Below, piece by piece: positions 16,589-24,302 of a DNA stretch of 64,000 nt. Position 1 is the first letter of the stretch, and every line of letters starts with the position of its first letter. This DNA comes from Marinifilum breve. Lineage in GTDB: Bacteria; Bacteroidota; Bacteroidia; Bacteroidales; Marinifilaceae. The notes beneath the pieces are model-generated. The model was not told where the DNA came from. It made no database searches and was given only the letters and a program-made list of their open reading frames with translations. The position numbers and the translations under genes were made by a program. The DNA is taken from contig NZ_QFLI01000003.1 of NCBI RefSeq assembly GCF_003202155.1, positions 520,265 through 584,264 of the forward strand. The letters are read 5' to 3'.

Positions 16589-17392
16589 CTATTGAATTAA
16601 TATTGGTAAAGGAAATGTTATTTCATAAAACTTATCTAAAGCTTCTTCCACACTAGTAAAGGTACCACTATTGAACCATTCATTTAAATGATCTACTGTA
16701 ATATCTTTTAGGTGTTTTGTTCTTGCATCATATTTAACTTTTAATCCTTTTTCGATTCCTCCAAGTTTTCCACCTTCTTTAAATGCTCGTATTTCTGGTT
16801 TCTGCGAAGTTAATCTAATAGGGTGCCTCATTCTAGCGATCTCAGAAAATGCAATTTCTGAGTATATCCACGGTGATTCTGTTTTATCTTTACTTTCAAA
16901 TGATTTAATCGAATTTGGAGTATCGTAGAAGATCAAACATTCTGTTTTATCAATCATCGAATTTAATGCAGTCGATAACATCATATGAACATGACTTGCT
17001 GACAGCAAAACTTTTTTGTAATTATACAGATTTTGCTTTTCATCAATCCGACTGTATTGGTTATCGAGAATTTGAATTAAATCATTTCCATATCCCCAAA
17101 CACAAGAATCAATGAATGCTATAATACCAAAATTCTCGTACAACCAACCTGATAATGCAACAACTTCTTTTGAATCCCTATGAGCATGAGATAAAAAGAC
17201 ATTTGCCTTTATTTCAGGAAACCAAGAATCAATGATTTTAACCCCATCTAAAGATTTATCAGATAAAAAAAACTCATCAAGTTTACTTTTTACAGTATTA
17301 CTTTGTCCTTTAAATAATTTATTCCCTACAGCGTAATAATGATCTAAATTATCTTTAAAATCAATACGACTTAACTTATACCCTTTAAACAT
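16589..17392 (-). CDS. TIR domain protein, first gene of putative defence operon
   Basis: 267 residues. After a ~60-residue N-terminal segment, KANVFLSHAHRDSKEV is the TIR first strand and BB-like loop, IIAFIDSCVWG the second strand, VHMMLSTALNSMIDKTECLI the region before the catalytic helix, and SPWIYSEIAFSEI the helix with candidate catalytic Glu179. The W-I-x-x-E-I pattern matches that in the ThsB-like partner (WIDWEI), although the two proteins are otherwise dissimilar. The C-terminal ~60 residues look like an extra alpha-helical segment. Probably an NAD-processing enzyme; whether it is sensor, signal producer or effector is unknown. A TAGATTTG -7 box lies 111 bp upstream. Confidence 0.78.
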   Translation of the reverse strand: MFKGYKLSRIDFKDNLDHYYAVGNKLFKGQSNTVKSKLDEFFLSDKSLDGVKIIDSWFPEIKANVFLSHAHRDSKEVVALSGWLYENFGIIAFIDSCVWGYGNDLIQILDNQYSRIDEKQNLYNYKKVLLSASHVHMMLSTALNSMIDKTECLIFYDTPNSIKSFESKDKTESPWIYSEIAFSEIARMRHPIRLTSQKPEIRAFKEGGKLGGIEKGLKVKYDARTKHLKDITVDHLNEWFNSGTFTSVEEALDKFYEITFPLPILIQ

Positions 17393-17502
17393 TTACTTAT
17401 ATTATTTCATTCAATCGCATTTATAGCGCCAAATTGATTACATCAAACTCACAAGCTTTAATTAATTTCTCAAAATTTCCAACAAAGCGAATTAACCAAA
17501 CC

Positions 17503-17510
17503 CAAATCTA
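17503..17510 (-). promoter_or_regulatory. Possible -7 box for the TIR operon (TAGATTTG)
   Basis: On the minus strand TAGATTTG fits TAnnTTTG, 111 bp before the first TIR gene. The surrounding 17400-17640 is strongly A/C-rich on the plus strand and holds no other recognisable signal. Confidence 0.4.
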
Positions 17511-17690
17511 CAAAATTATAATCAACAAAACCACCCAGCACCCATTCACTTTCCCATTCAACTTAGTCGAAATACTCAAAACCTCCGAATTCACAACAAA
17601 AACAAAAAAACCACACCTTAAAGTCTGAATTATTTTTAATAGTAAAACCAACAAAAATGGAATGAATTAATATTGACGTGAAAAATGCCT

Positions 17691-18085
17691 GTAGAAATTC
17701 CCCCAGGCTCATTGTTCGATTGGCAATGTTATTTTGAACTTAAAAAGATAGGCTGACCGAGTAGCAAAAGGCCTTTTTAAATTTCTAGGCGCATTGTCTG
17801 TGAGAAAATGGGGTTTTGAAATTAAAAAGGGAGCTTGCCAGTTGAGTAAAGCCCATTTCGAACTTAAAAACAGCTATTCCACTCATTTAAAATGCCATTT
17901 TAAATTAAAAATCGACATTGCCAGTCGAAAAAAGTGCGTTTTGAAATTCAAAAGGGCTTTTTCCACTCGATCAATGGCCCTAAAAATTTCCAAATTGGCA
18001 TTACCAATTGGGTTTTATCATATTTTATCTTCCAAAACTGCATTACCACTCGAACAATGGCCCTAAAAAATTTTTAGGGAGCTCT
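17691..18085. repeat. Ten-unit degenerate tandem array, ~42-bp period
   Basis: Units begin near 17691, 17732, 17774, 17814, 17856, 17898, 17939, 17980, 18021 and 18063 (steps 40-42 bp). Approximate consensus: TTTTnAAATTnAAAAAGGGC then nTTGCCACTCGAnCAATGGC. Several units contain a CATTG/CAATG dyad. It takes up the centre of a 991-bp gap between the TIR operon and the DUF6261 gene. Units diverge too far for a CRISPR and have no invariant part; the step is not always a multiple of three, which argues against a repeat protein. Confidence 0.8.
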
Positions 18086-18383
18086 ACTTCGTCAATTCAT
18101 TACAACAAATCCCCCATCCCAACAAAACATCGAATATAACTTAATTTACAACCAAAAACTCATCCTTCATGAGGCATTTATCACCTTAAAAAGGTATGAC
18201 CAATATTTGAAACGAAATCAAATATTAAATCATAATTTCATGCATTTATTTTTTATTGTTTGATTAATATTTTTTAAATTAGATACTGTTATTCCCAATC
18301 GGATACTCAGTCAAACTAATCAAACACACAGCTTTCGAGTATTATCAGGGGAAATTATATTTCTAATTAAAATTACTAGTCAA

Positions 18384-19136
18384 ATGGAAAAAGTAAGAGT
18401 CCATTATTCATGCGACAGCGCGGAGGTTAGTAATACCACTGGCGCAATTCGATCAAAATTTGCCGAAGAAGATTGGACGGCAGATTTAATTCTCAGTAAA
18501 ATTCTAGCAGATATTGCAGTGGAGCATCCAATTCTTGAACAAGCAATTGAAGCAGTTCGCGGGAACACTTTAAAAGCCAATGTGAGAGCCGAGGATGAAA
18601 AGGCGGGGAAAGATTACATCTGCTTGAAGAATTTTATAAAAGCAAATCTTTATGCACCCGAAGCGGAAACGGAAGAGGCTGCTAAAGAGATTTGGAAACT
18701 CATTGTAAATCACAACCCAAAGTTGGACAGGCAAAATTATGCCCGACAGATTGAGTTGAGTAATTCATTGCTTGCCAACCTAAAAAGCCCAACTTTTAAA
18801 CCCCTGGTTGATTTGCTAACCGGTGTGCCAGAAAGAGTGGAAAAATTTACCACATCAACGGCTTCCTTGCAATCGGCTTATAAGGAGTTGGCCACCATAA
18901 AATCGGAAGAGTTGGATTTGCCTGCTCCATCGGCACAAAAAGACAAGCTTCGCACTATGATTAACGAAAGGCTAATGCCATACCTGGAAGGCGCTGTTGA
19001 TGCACTCCCTGAAAAATATGAGGCTACTTACAAGGCCATCTGCGAAAGCATCGAAATCAATAACGAAAAAGCCCGCGCTCGCCAAACATTAAAAGAAAGT
19101 CAAAAGGAAAAAGAGCCGGAAGAAGATATTGCATAG
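18384..19136 (+). CDS. DUF6261-like protein of unknown function
   Basis: 250 residues, soluble, mostly alpha-helical, with no signal peptide or membrane segment. It has two halves of similar helical character (around residues 15-115 and 125-225) and a charged C-terminal tail (KESQKEKEPEEDIA). The fold and length resemble DUF6261 proteins found in Bacteroidetes, often near repeats; I am not certain of the family. No catalytic motif is evident. It stands alone between the 42-bp array and a palindromic repeat. No promoter box of the standard form was clear. Confidence 0.55.
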   Translation: MEKVRVHYSCDSAEVSNTTGAIRSKFAEEDWTADLILSKILADIAVEHPILEQAIEAVRGNTLKANVRAEDEKAGKDYICLKNFIKANLYAPEAETEEAAKEIWKLIVNHNPKLDRQNYARQIELSNSLLANLKSPTFKPLVDLLTGVPERVEKFTTSTASLQSAYKELATIKSEELDLPAPSAQKDKLRTMINERLMPYLEGAVDALPEKYEATYKAICESIEINNEKARARQTLKESQKEKEPEEDIA

Positions 19137-19250
19137 GTTTTAGGTTTGTATTATTTATTGTCATGAGTAGAAGCAGCCCTTTGGGGTTGCTTTTTTTTGT
19201 AGACTTAACTCACCCCAAACTTTTATTCAACACCTCAACCTTTTACCAAA

Positions 19251-19369
19251 CACCTCACCCCAACCCTCTCCTCAAGGAGAGGGAGCTGGTTGCTGCTGAA
19301 TTCTTGGCATATGATCTGTTTTTTATTTTCCTTCTCCTCAAGGAGAAGGTCCCGATAGGGGGATGAGGT
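19251..19369 (+). repeat. 117-bp direct repeat with two hairpins, left copy
   Basis: CTCACCCCAACCCTCTCCTC then AAGGAGAGGG, TGCTGAATTCTTGGCATATG, and CCTTCTCCTCAAGGAGAAGG followed by TCCCGATAGGGGGATGAGG. Two hairpins (CCCTCTCCT/AGGAGAGGG and CCTTCTCCT/AGGAGAAGG). A near copy in the same orientation lies at 19877-19993, just past the DUF559 gene. Confidence 0.9.
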
Positions 19370-19430
19370 GAAATACATTTGATATTGAAATTTAAAATCA
19401 ATAATTTAATTCATCTAAAATCGTCAAAGC

Positions 19431-19829
19431 ATGATTGGTTATAAAGAATGTCTATTCTATAATACAAATCCAGAAATTCACCAAAGGGCTAAAGATTTAC
19501 GAAAAAATATGACCCCCGCAGAAAAGGTTTTATGGAAACATATTCGCAATAGAAAACTTGGCAAACTTAAATTTAGAAGACAACATCCTATCGATATTTT
19601 TATAGCCGACTTCTATTGTCATGAACTAAAACTGGTAATTGAGATCGATGGAGGTATTCATCAATTGCCCGAACATAGAGAATACGATATTGGAAGAAAT
19701 GCTGAAATGAACGATATGGGTATAGAGGTAATCCGGTTTACAAATGAAGAGGTTTTAAATTCTATTGAACAAGTCCTTAAAAGAATAAATGAAACCGTAA
19801 AGGGAAGAGAACCATATGATGTTCATTAA
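19431..19829 (+). CDS. DUF559 (Vsr-like endonuclease fold) protein
   Basis: 132 residues, full length for the family. RAKDLRKNMTPAEKVLWKHI is the N-terminal DUF559 signature; the restriction-endonuclease-like core shows DIFIADFYCHELKLVIEIDG with the Asp and the ExD-like residues, then HREYDIGRNAEMNDMGIEVI. Members resemble Vsr mismatch endonucleases, and actual activity is rarely tested. Here the gene sits alone between two 117-bp direct repeats of paired hairpins, suggesting it moved or spreads together with them. A DNA-nicking or repair role is inferred only from fold. Confidence 0.85.
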   Translation: MIGYKECLFYNTNPEIHQRAKDLRKNMTPAEKVLWKHIRNRKLGKLKFRRQHPIDIFIADFYCHELKLVIEIDGGIHQLPEHREYDIGRNAEMNDMGIEVIRFTNEEVLNSIEQVLKRINETVKGREPYDVH

Positions 19830-19876
19830 GTCTATTAAATTTATCCAAGTTCAATTCATTTTTCTACCCTAATCGC

Positions 19877-19993
19877 ACCTCACCCCACCCCTCTCCTCAA
19901 GGAGAGGGAGATAGCCACTTCTGAATTCTTGGCATATGGTCTGTTTGTAATTTTCCTTCTCCTCGAGGAGAAGGTCCCGACAGGGGGATGAGG
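19877..19993 (+). repeat. 117-bp direct repeat with two hairpins, right copy
   Basis: Same as 19251-19369: CACCCCACCCCTCTCCTCAA then GGAGAGGG, CTGAATTCTTGGCATATGGT and CCTTCTCCTCGAGGAGAAGG. The right hairpin loop reads CTCGAG rather than CTCAAG, so the stem is longer here. It ends 18 bp before the cation transporter stop codon. Confidence 0.9.
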
Positions 19994-20011
19994 AACACAA
20001 TTGAATCCTAC

Positions 20012-20890
20012 CTACACATGATCCCTAGGCTCAATATGAATGGTAGCCACAAATCCATATTTTCTTTTGATTTCCTTCTCGATTTCGGTAGAGATGTCGT
20101 GCCCGGTTTTAATGGACATATCGTGTGGTAATTTGATATGGAAGGTAATCTCGGTATGATCGCCATAGTTGTGAACATGGAAATGATGCGGATCGATGGC
20201 ATGTGGATAAATCTCCTCGCAAGTTTTCTTCAGGTCGTCCAATAATTTCTGATCGGGACTTTCGCCCAATATGGAGTGAATGGAATCTCGAATGATTTCG
20301 TAGGCTGCATATCCAATCATGAAGGCAACAATCATCCCCAGTGCGCCATCGACCCACCAGAAATATTTCCCAACAAAAATACCGGCCAAAATCACAAATG
20401 AAGATATGGCATCGCTACGATGGTGCCATCCATCGGCCTTAAGCACTTTCGAATTGGTTTTGCGAGCGCCATAAAAGGCAAACTGCGCAAGGGCTTCCTT
20501 CACCACAATGGAAATAATCATTACCACAATGGCAATGGTTCCAAACTGCGACGATTCACCATCTTTAAGGGTATGATAGGATTCTATTACAAAGTCGAAA
20601 GCAACCAGCAGCAACAGAATCCCAATGATAAAGGCGCTAATTAAATCGGCCCTGCCGTGTCCGAAAGGATGATCTTCGTCGGCAGGTTTTTTAGAAATTT
20701 TCGCCCCTATTAATACAATCACAGAGCTTAAACTATCAGACAAGGTATGCCAGGCATCGGCAATAATGGCAATGGATCCGGTTACCAATCCGGCCCAATA
20801 CTTTAAAATAAAGAGTATAATATTTCCTGCAATGGATAGCCAACCTTCGGTTTCGGCCCAATTCGATTTATTTAACTCAAATTTTTTCAT
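20012..20890 (-). CDS. Cation diffusion facilitator (CDF) metal exporter
   Basis: 292 residues with about six helices and a C-terminal cytosolic ferredoxin-like domain. The transport site is seen in helix II (DAWHTLSDSLSS, HxxxD) and helix V (DGWHHRSDAISS, HxxxD), the HD-HD pattern of zinc/iron exporters. DEDHPFGHGRADLIS is the loop II-III family signature. The C-terminal domain contains several His residues (IDPHHFHVHNYGDHTEI) for metal binding. Probably exports Zn2+, Fe2+ or a related metal in exchange for protons. Alone in its transcription unit; no metalloregulator is close. Confidence 0.9.
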   Translation of the reverse strand: MKKFELNKSNWAETEGWLSIAGNIILFILKYWAGLVTGSIAIIADAWHTLSDSLSSVIVLIGAKISKKPADEDHPFGHGRADLISAFIIGILLLLVAFDFVIESYHTLKDGESSQFGTIAIVVMIISIVVKEALAQFAFYGARKTNSKVLKADGWHHRSDAISSFVILAGIFVGKYFWWVDGALGMIVAFMIGYAAYEIIRDSIHSILGESPDQKLLDDLKKTCEEIYPHAIDPHHFHVHNYGDHTEITFHIKLPHDMSIKTGHDISTEIEKEIKRKYGFVATIHIEPRDHV

Positions 20891-21066
20891 ACAATCCGAT
20901 AGTCAAAGCATCTAAAATAATGATTTTATATCATTTCAAGTTGATTTTTTCCCTTTTAAGGGAAGAACTCCTAAATAGATCTCCCCTATTACTTTTTATA
21001 CTGTATTTTCAGGGAAGTGAAATAATTAATCGCCCGATGATTTTCAACATTAAACACCAATCGGGA

Positions 21067-21999
21067 TTAGACTATATTCCCTTCTACTTTCATCAATTGT
21101 GAATCTGCCAATTTGCTTTTCTTTTTCTTATCGATATAAAAATCAATTCTTCCCAAAGCAATTCCGGCCCATCCAACCTGGTTGATGATTACCTCTTCGC
21201 CATCCAGGTTTTTCACTCGTTCTGGTTTCTCCAATAAGGTATGTGAGTGCCCACCTAAAATTACATCAACTCCACGGGTTTGCTTGGCAAATTCCATATC
21301 GCAATCTTCACCAATATTACTCGTGTGTCCCATGTGCGAAAGACACACCACCAAATCGCAATTGTTCTCTTCTTTCAGGATTTTTACCATATCATTGGCC
21401 ACATCCACCGGATCGATATAAGTAATGCTTTCACGGTTGTGAGGTTCTACATAGCCTGTAAGATCGATACCCAGACCAAAAACACCAATCTTAAGCTCTC
21501 CCTTTTCGAAGATTTGGTACGGAGGAATTTTGCCTTCCAAATCGGTTCCACTAAAATCGTAATTGGCATTTAGCAAAGGAAAATTACGATTCTTTATCTG
21601 CGAGGTGATCCCCTTAATACCATTGTCGAACTCGTGGTTTCCAATATTACCGGCATCGTAACCAATTTTCGACATCAGTTTGTATTCTGCTTCCCCTTTA
21701 AAGAAGTTAAAATATGGTGTTCCCTGATAAACATCGCCACAATCCAATAGCAAGACATGCTCCTCTTCTCTTCTCACCTTTTTTACCAATGCATTTAGTC
21801 GGGCAAAACCTCCCAATCCACCATATTTTGGATCTTTTTTCGGGAATGGTTCAATGCGCGAATGCAAATCGTTGGTGTGCAATAAGGTAATTTTATGCTT
21901 GCTGTTCGAAGCTGCAAAAAGTGACTTGGTAAACAATCCACTGCTTATAAATGCCCCGGTTAAACCCAACTTTGTAATAAATTCTCTTCTATTCCACAT
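21067..21999 (-). CDS. 5'-nucleotidase family metallophosphatase domain, Tat-type leader
   Basis: About 310 residues from MWNRREF (21999); the first M at 22014 is less likely. The leader NRREFITKLGLTG is a twin-arginine-type signal, so the protein is exported folded. The calcineurin-like metal site is complete: LLHTNDLHSRIEPF, LLLDCGDVYQGTPYF, GNIGNHEFDNG, VVCLSHMGH and ILGGHSHTLLE. It lacks the C-terminal substrate domain, which is supplied by the gene just upstream (21989-22771), overlapping it by ~11 bp. Likely hydrolyses nucleotides or related sugar nucleotides in the periplasm. Confidence 0.87.
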   Translation of the reverse strand: MWNRREFITKLGLTGAFISSGLFTKSLFAASNSKHKITLLHTNDLHSRIEPFPKKDPKYGGLGGFARLNALVKKVRREEEHVLLLDCGDVYQGTPYFNFFKGEAEYKLMSKIGYDAGNIGNHEFDNGIKGITSQIKNRNFPLLNANYDFSGTDLEGKIPPYQIFEKGELKIGVFGLGIDLTGYVEPHNRESITYIDPVDVANDMVKILKEENNCDLVVCLSHMGHTSNIGEDCDMEFAKQTRGVDVILGGHSHTLLEKPERVKNLDGEEVIINQVGWAGIALGRIDFYIDKKKKSKLADSQLMKVEGNIV

Positions 22000-22771
22000 T
22001 GTAAATCCTCCCATCTAGTTTAGCCGATACTTTTTCTCCTTTTTTGTGCTTCTCGCTCATGTATTTAATGATTTCCGAACGCAATAATCGGTGCATGTGT
22101 CGGAAAGTTTTGCGTTTTTCGAAGGCGGTAAATCCACCGCCACCATTTACCAGGTAGTCAACGCTCATTACATGATATATTTTTGTAGGCTCAACAGGCT
22201 TTCCATTCACAAGAATGTTTACTGCTTTTCTGTCTTTAATGCCCATTTTCGCTCCACTTATGCCTTCGCCACCAAAGTAAGCAACGCGCTGAAACAATTC
22301 GATCAGCTGTTTTCCTTCCATTCCAACAATTACCAACTTGTTCTTAAAAGGCAACATTTCGTACACCCTTCCGGTAGATATTTCACCCTTCGATAATGAG
22401 GTTCTAATTCCTCCCATGTTCATCAAAGCCACATCAACCCCATGCTTTAATTGCTTCTCTTTGCAAAAGTCGTTGCCAATTTCGAACATGGCATCGGCAA
22501 GGTAGTTGGACAGTAAACCTTCTGGCTTGCCTGTTACCATATCCATTTCGGCCACCGAAATAATGGTATTCATCTCCCCATCCAACTGATGTTTATACAG
22601 ATTGATCAGGTTGATTAAGCTGGTATCCTTTGCGGATATCTGATCCAGATCAGCATTAATGGTGTAATGTGATTCTACCTTTTCGGTAGTTTGCTTCGAA
22701 CTGCCTACACAGGAACTTAAGCCTGCAGCAATCAAAACAATAAAGAGTGATTTGATTAAATTTCTTCTCAT
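21989..22771 (-). CDS. 5'-nucleotidase C-terminal domain lipoprotein
   Basis: About 260 residues starting at MRRNLIKS (22771). A lipoprotein signal ends in LIAAGLSSCVGS, so the mature N-terminal Cys is lipidated. The body matches the C-terminal (substrate-binding) half of bacterial 5'-nucleotidases: LSNYLADAMFEIG, ALMNMGGIRTSLSKGEIS, YEMLPFKNKLVIV and MSVDYLVNGGGGFTAF. The catalytic half is encoded by the overlapping downstream gene, so the enzyme is split in two exported proteins, here ordered C-terminal half first. Function requires association of the two, which is inferred. Confidence 0.85.
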   Translation of the reverse strand: MRRNLIKSLFIVLIAAGLSSCVGSSKQTTEKVESHYTINADLDQISAKDTSLINLINLYKHQLDGEMNTIISVAEMDMVTGKPEGLLSNYLADAMFEIGNDFCKEKQLKHGVDVALMNMGGIRTSLSKGEISTGRVYEMLPFKNKLVIVGMEGKQLIELFQRVAYFGGEGISGAKMGIKDRKAVNILVNGKPVEPTKIYHVMSVDYLVNGGGGFTAFEKRKTFRHMHRLLRSEIIKYMSEKHKKGEKVSAKLDGRIYNVE

Positions 22772-22824
22772 GTTAAAAATAAAATACACTTTAGTCTTTT
22801 ATTGACCGGTAAAATTATAAATAT

Positions 22825-22849
22825 TCGATTATCATCTGCAAATAATCGA
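22825..22849. promoter_or_regulatory. Dyad upstream of the split 5'-nucleotidase operon
   Basis: Perfect 8-bp arms TCGATTAT/ATAATCGA with 9-nt spacer, 54 bp before the start; candidate operator. The rest of 22772-23140 shows nothing clear. Confidence 0.4.
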
Positions 22850-23140
22850 CAATATCATTTCACATTTAATACTACAATTGATATAATACTCCCTTTACAT
22901 GATATCATGCAAGAATGGCACTAAACATCAATCAGAATAATATCCTCTGATACAATTTATAATACCGATTATTAATTAATATGCGCCATTTGTTCGTTTT
23001 ACTCCAGATGACTAACTAATTATATATCGGCATTTCAATTTAATATTTCACAGTTTCGCCAAGGCTCACTCTGAAATTTAAATGGTATAAAATGGTTTAT
23101 TGTGGTATGATTTTCAATAAAATCAATCGAGTTGATTCGA

Positions 23141-24205
23141 TTAAAAATCAATGGTAAGCTGCATGGGTTCCGATTCATCTATTCTGTTCGAGACAGATAA
23201 TCCAATTAAACGAATGCTTGTTTTCAGCTGTTCCTGATCCAAGAGCTCTTCTGCAAGTTTTTGAATCATTTCTTCGCCTTCAAGCACCTGCAAAAGCGTT
23301 CTGCTTCTCGTTTCCTGCTCGAAGTTACTATATTTTAGCTTTAAAGTTAAGGTTCTGCCTCTAAATCCACTTTTTTCCAACCTGCGAACCAAGGATTCAG
23401 TCGTTTTCTTCAGGTCTTTTTTAATCTCTTGCGTATCGATTAAATCATTCCTGTAAGTATGTTCGGTTCCAACCGATTTCCTGATTCGATTTGGGTTTAC
23501 AGCTCTGTCGTCAATGCCCCTGGCAATATTGTAATAATAGGCTCCATTCTTTCCAAACAATCTGCTCAAATCCAAAAGGCTTCTCTCTTTTAAATCTTTC
23601 CCTCTAAAAATGCCAAGCTTGTGCATTTTATCTGCAGTAACTTTACCTACTCCATAAAATTTGTCGATTTGCAAATCGTTGATAAAGCTCTCGATATTCT
23701 TGGGAGGAATCACAAACAATCCATCGGGCTTGTTTACATCAGAAGCAATTTTAGCCAGGAATTTATTTACCGATATCCCAGCAGAAGCGGTCAGATTGGT
23801 CTCCTCTTTAATGCGAGCCTTTATCTCCTGAGCTATCAATGTAGCCGAAGGCAGGTTCTTCTTGTTGTGGGTAACATCCAAAAACGCCTCATCAATGGAA
23901 AGTGGCTCTACCAAATCGGTATATTCGTAAAATATGCTCATAATTTGATTGGAAACCTCCTTGTAACGATCGTGACGGCCGCGAACAAAAATCAAGTGTG
24001 GACAGCGCTTTTTGGCTATTTTTGAAGGCATTGCAGAGCGAACTCCAAACTTACGTGCTTCGTAACTTGCAGCAGCTACAACTCCCCTATCTCCATCACC
24101 TCCAACAGCTATGGGTTTATTGCGCAATTCAGGATTATCCCTTTGCTCTACCGAAGCAAAAAAGGCATCCATATCAATGTGAATTATCTTTCGAATCTCG
24201 TCCAT
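23141..24205 (-). CDS. dinB: DNA polymerase IV (Y family)
   Basis: About 354 residues from MDEIRKIIHIDMDAFFASVE (24205); the open frame extends twelve residues further upstream. Error-prone translesion polymerase. Visible motifs: IHIDMDAFFASVEQRDNP with the first catalytic Asp, AASYEARKFGVRSAMPS, the second catalytic acidic pair in EPLSIDEAFLDVT, and GISVNKFLAKIASDVNKPDG; the thumb/HhH is KFYGVGKVTADKM and a little-finger domain follows. The C-terminus ends PMQLTIDF, a QLTIDF-type sliding-clamp-binding motif. No LexA-like box was recognised upstream. Confidence 0.93.
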   Translation of the reverse strand: MDEIRKIIHIDMDAFFASVEQRDNPELRNKPIAVGGDGDRGVVAAASYEARKFGVRSAMPSKIAKKRCPHLIFVRGRHDRYKEVSNQIMSIFYEYTDLVEPLSIDEAFLDVTHNKKNLPSATLIAQEIKARIKEETNLTASAGISVNKFLAKIASDVNKPDGLFVIPPKNIESFINDLQIDKFYGVGKVTADKMHKLGIFRGKDLKERSLLDLSRLFGKNGAYYYNIARGIDDRAVNPNRIRKSVGTEHTYRNDLIDTQEIKKDLKKTTESLVRRLEKSGFRGRTLTLKLKYSNFEQETRSRTLLQVLEGEEMIQKLAEELLDQEQLKTSIRLIGLSVSNRIDESEPMQLTIDF

Positions 24206-24302
24206 ATTTCCTCTGCAAATATTTGAATAATCATGAGGCAATCAAAAAATAATCGCAGTCATTTTTGTAATTTTACGCCCTATTTAAAAGCAATTCGAGA
24301 AA

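Noticed and set aside
15524-17392. Standard Thoeris system
   Set aside because: A ThsB-like protein is present but there is no ThsA (SIR2/SLOG or macro-domain) gene next to it; I therefore list it as a separate arrangement.
17794-18066. 90-residue ORF with 14-residue periodicity in the 42-bp array
   Set aside because: It covers only part of the array, units step 40-42 bp so the frame would break elsewhere, and there is no start context or homology.
17691-18085. CRISPR array
   Set aside because: No stretch is identical between units and there are no unique spacers of constant length; no cas genes in the window.
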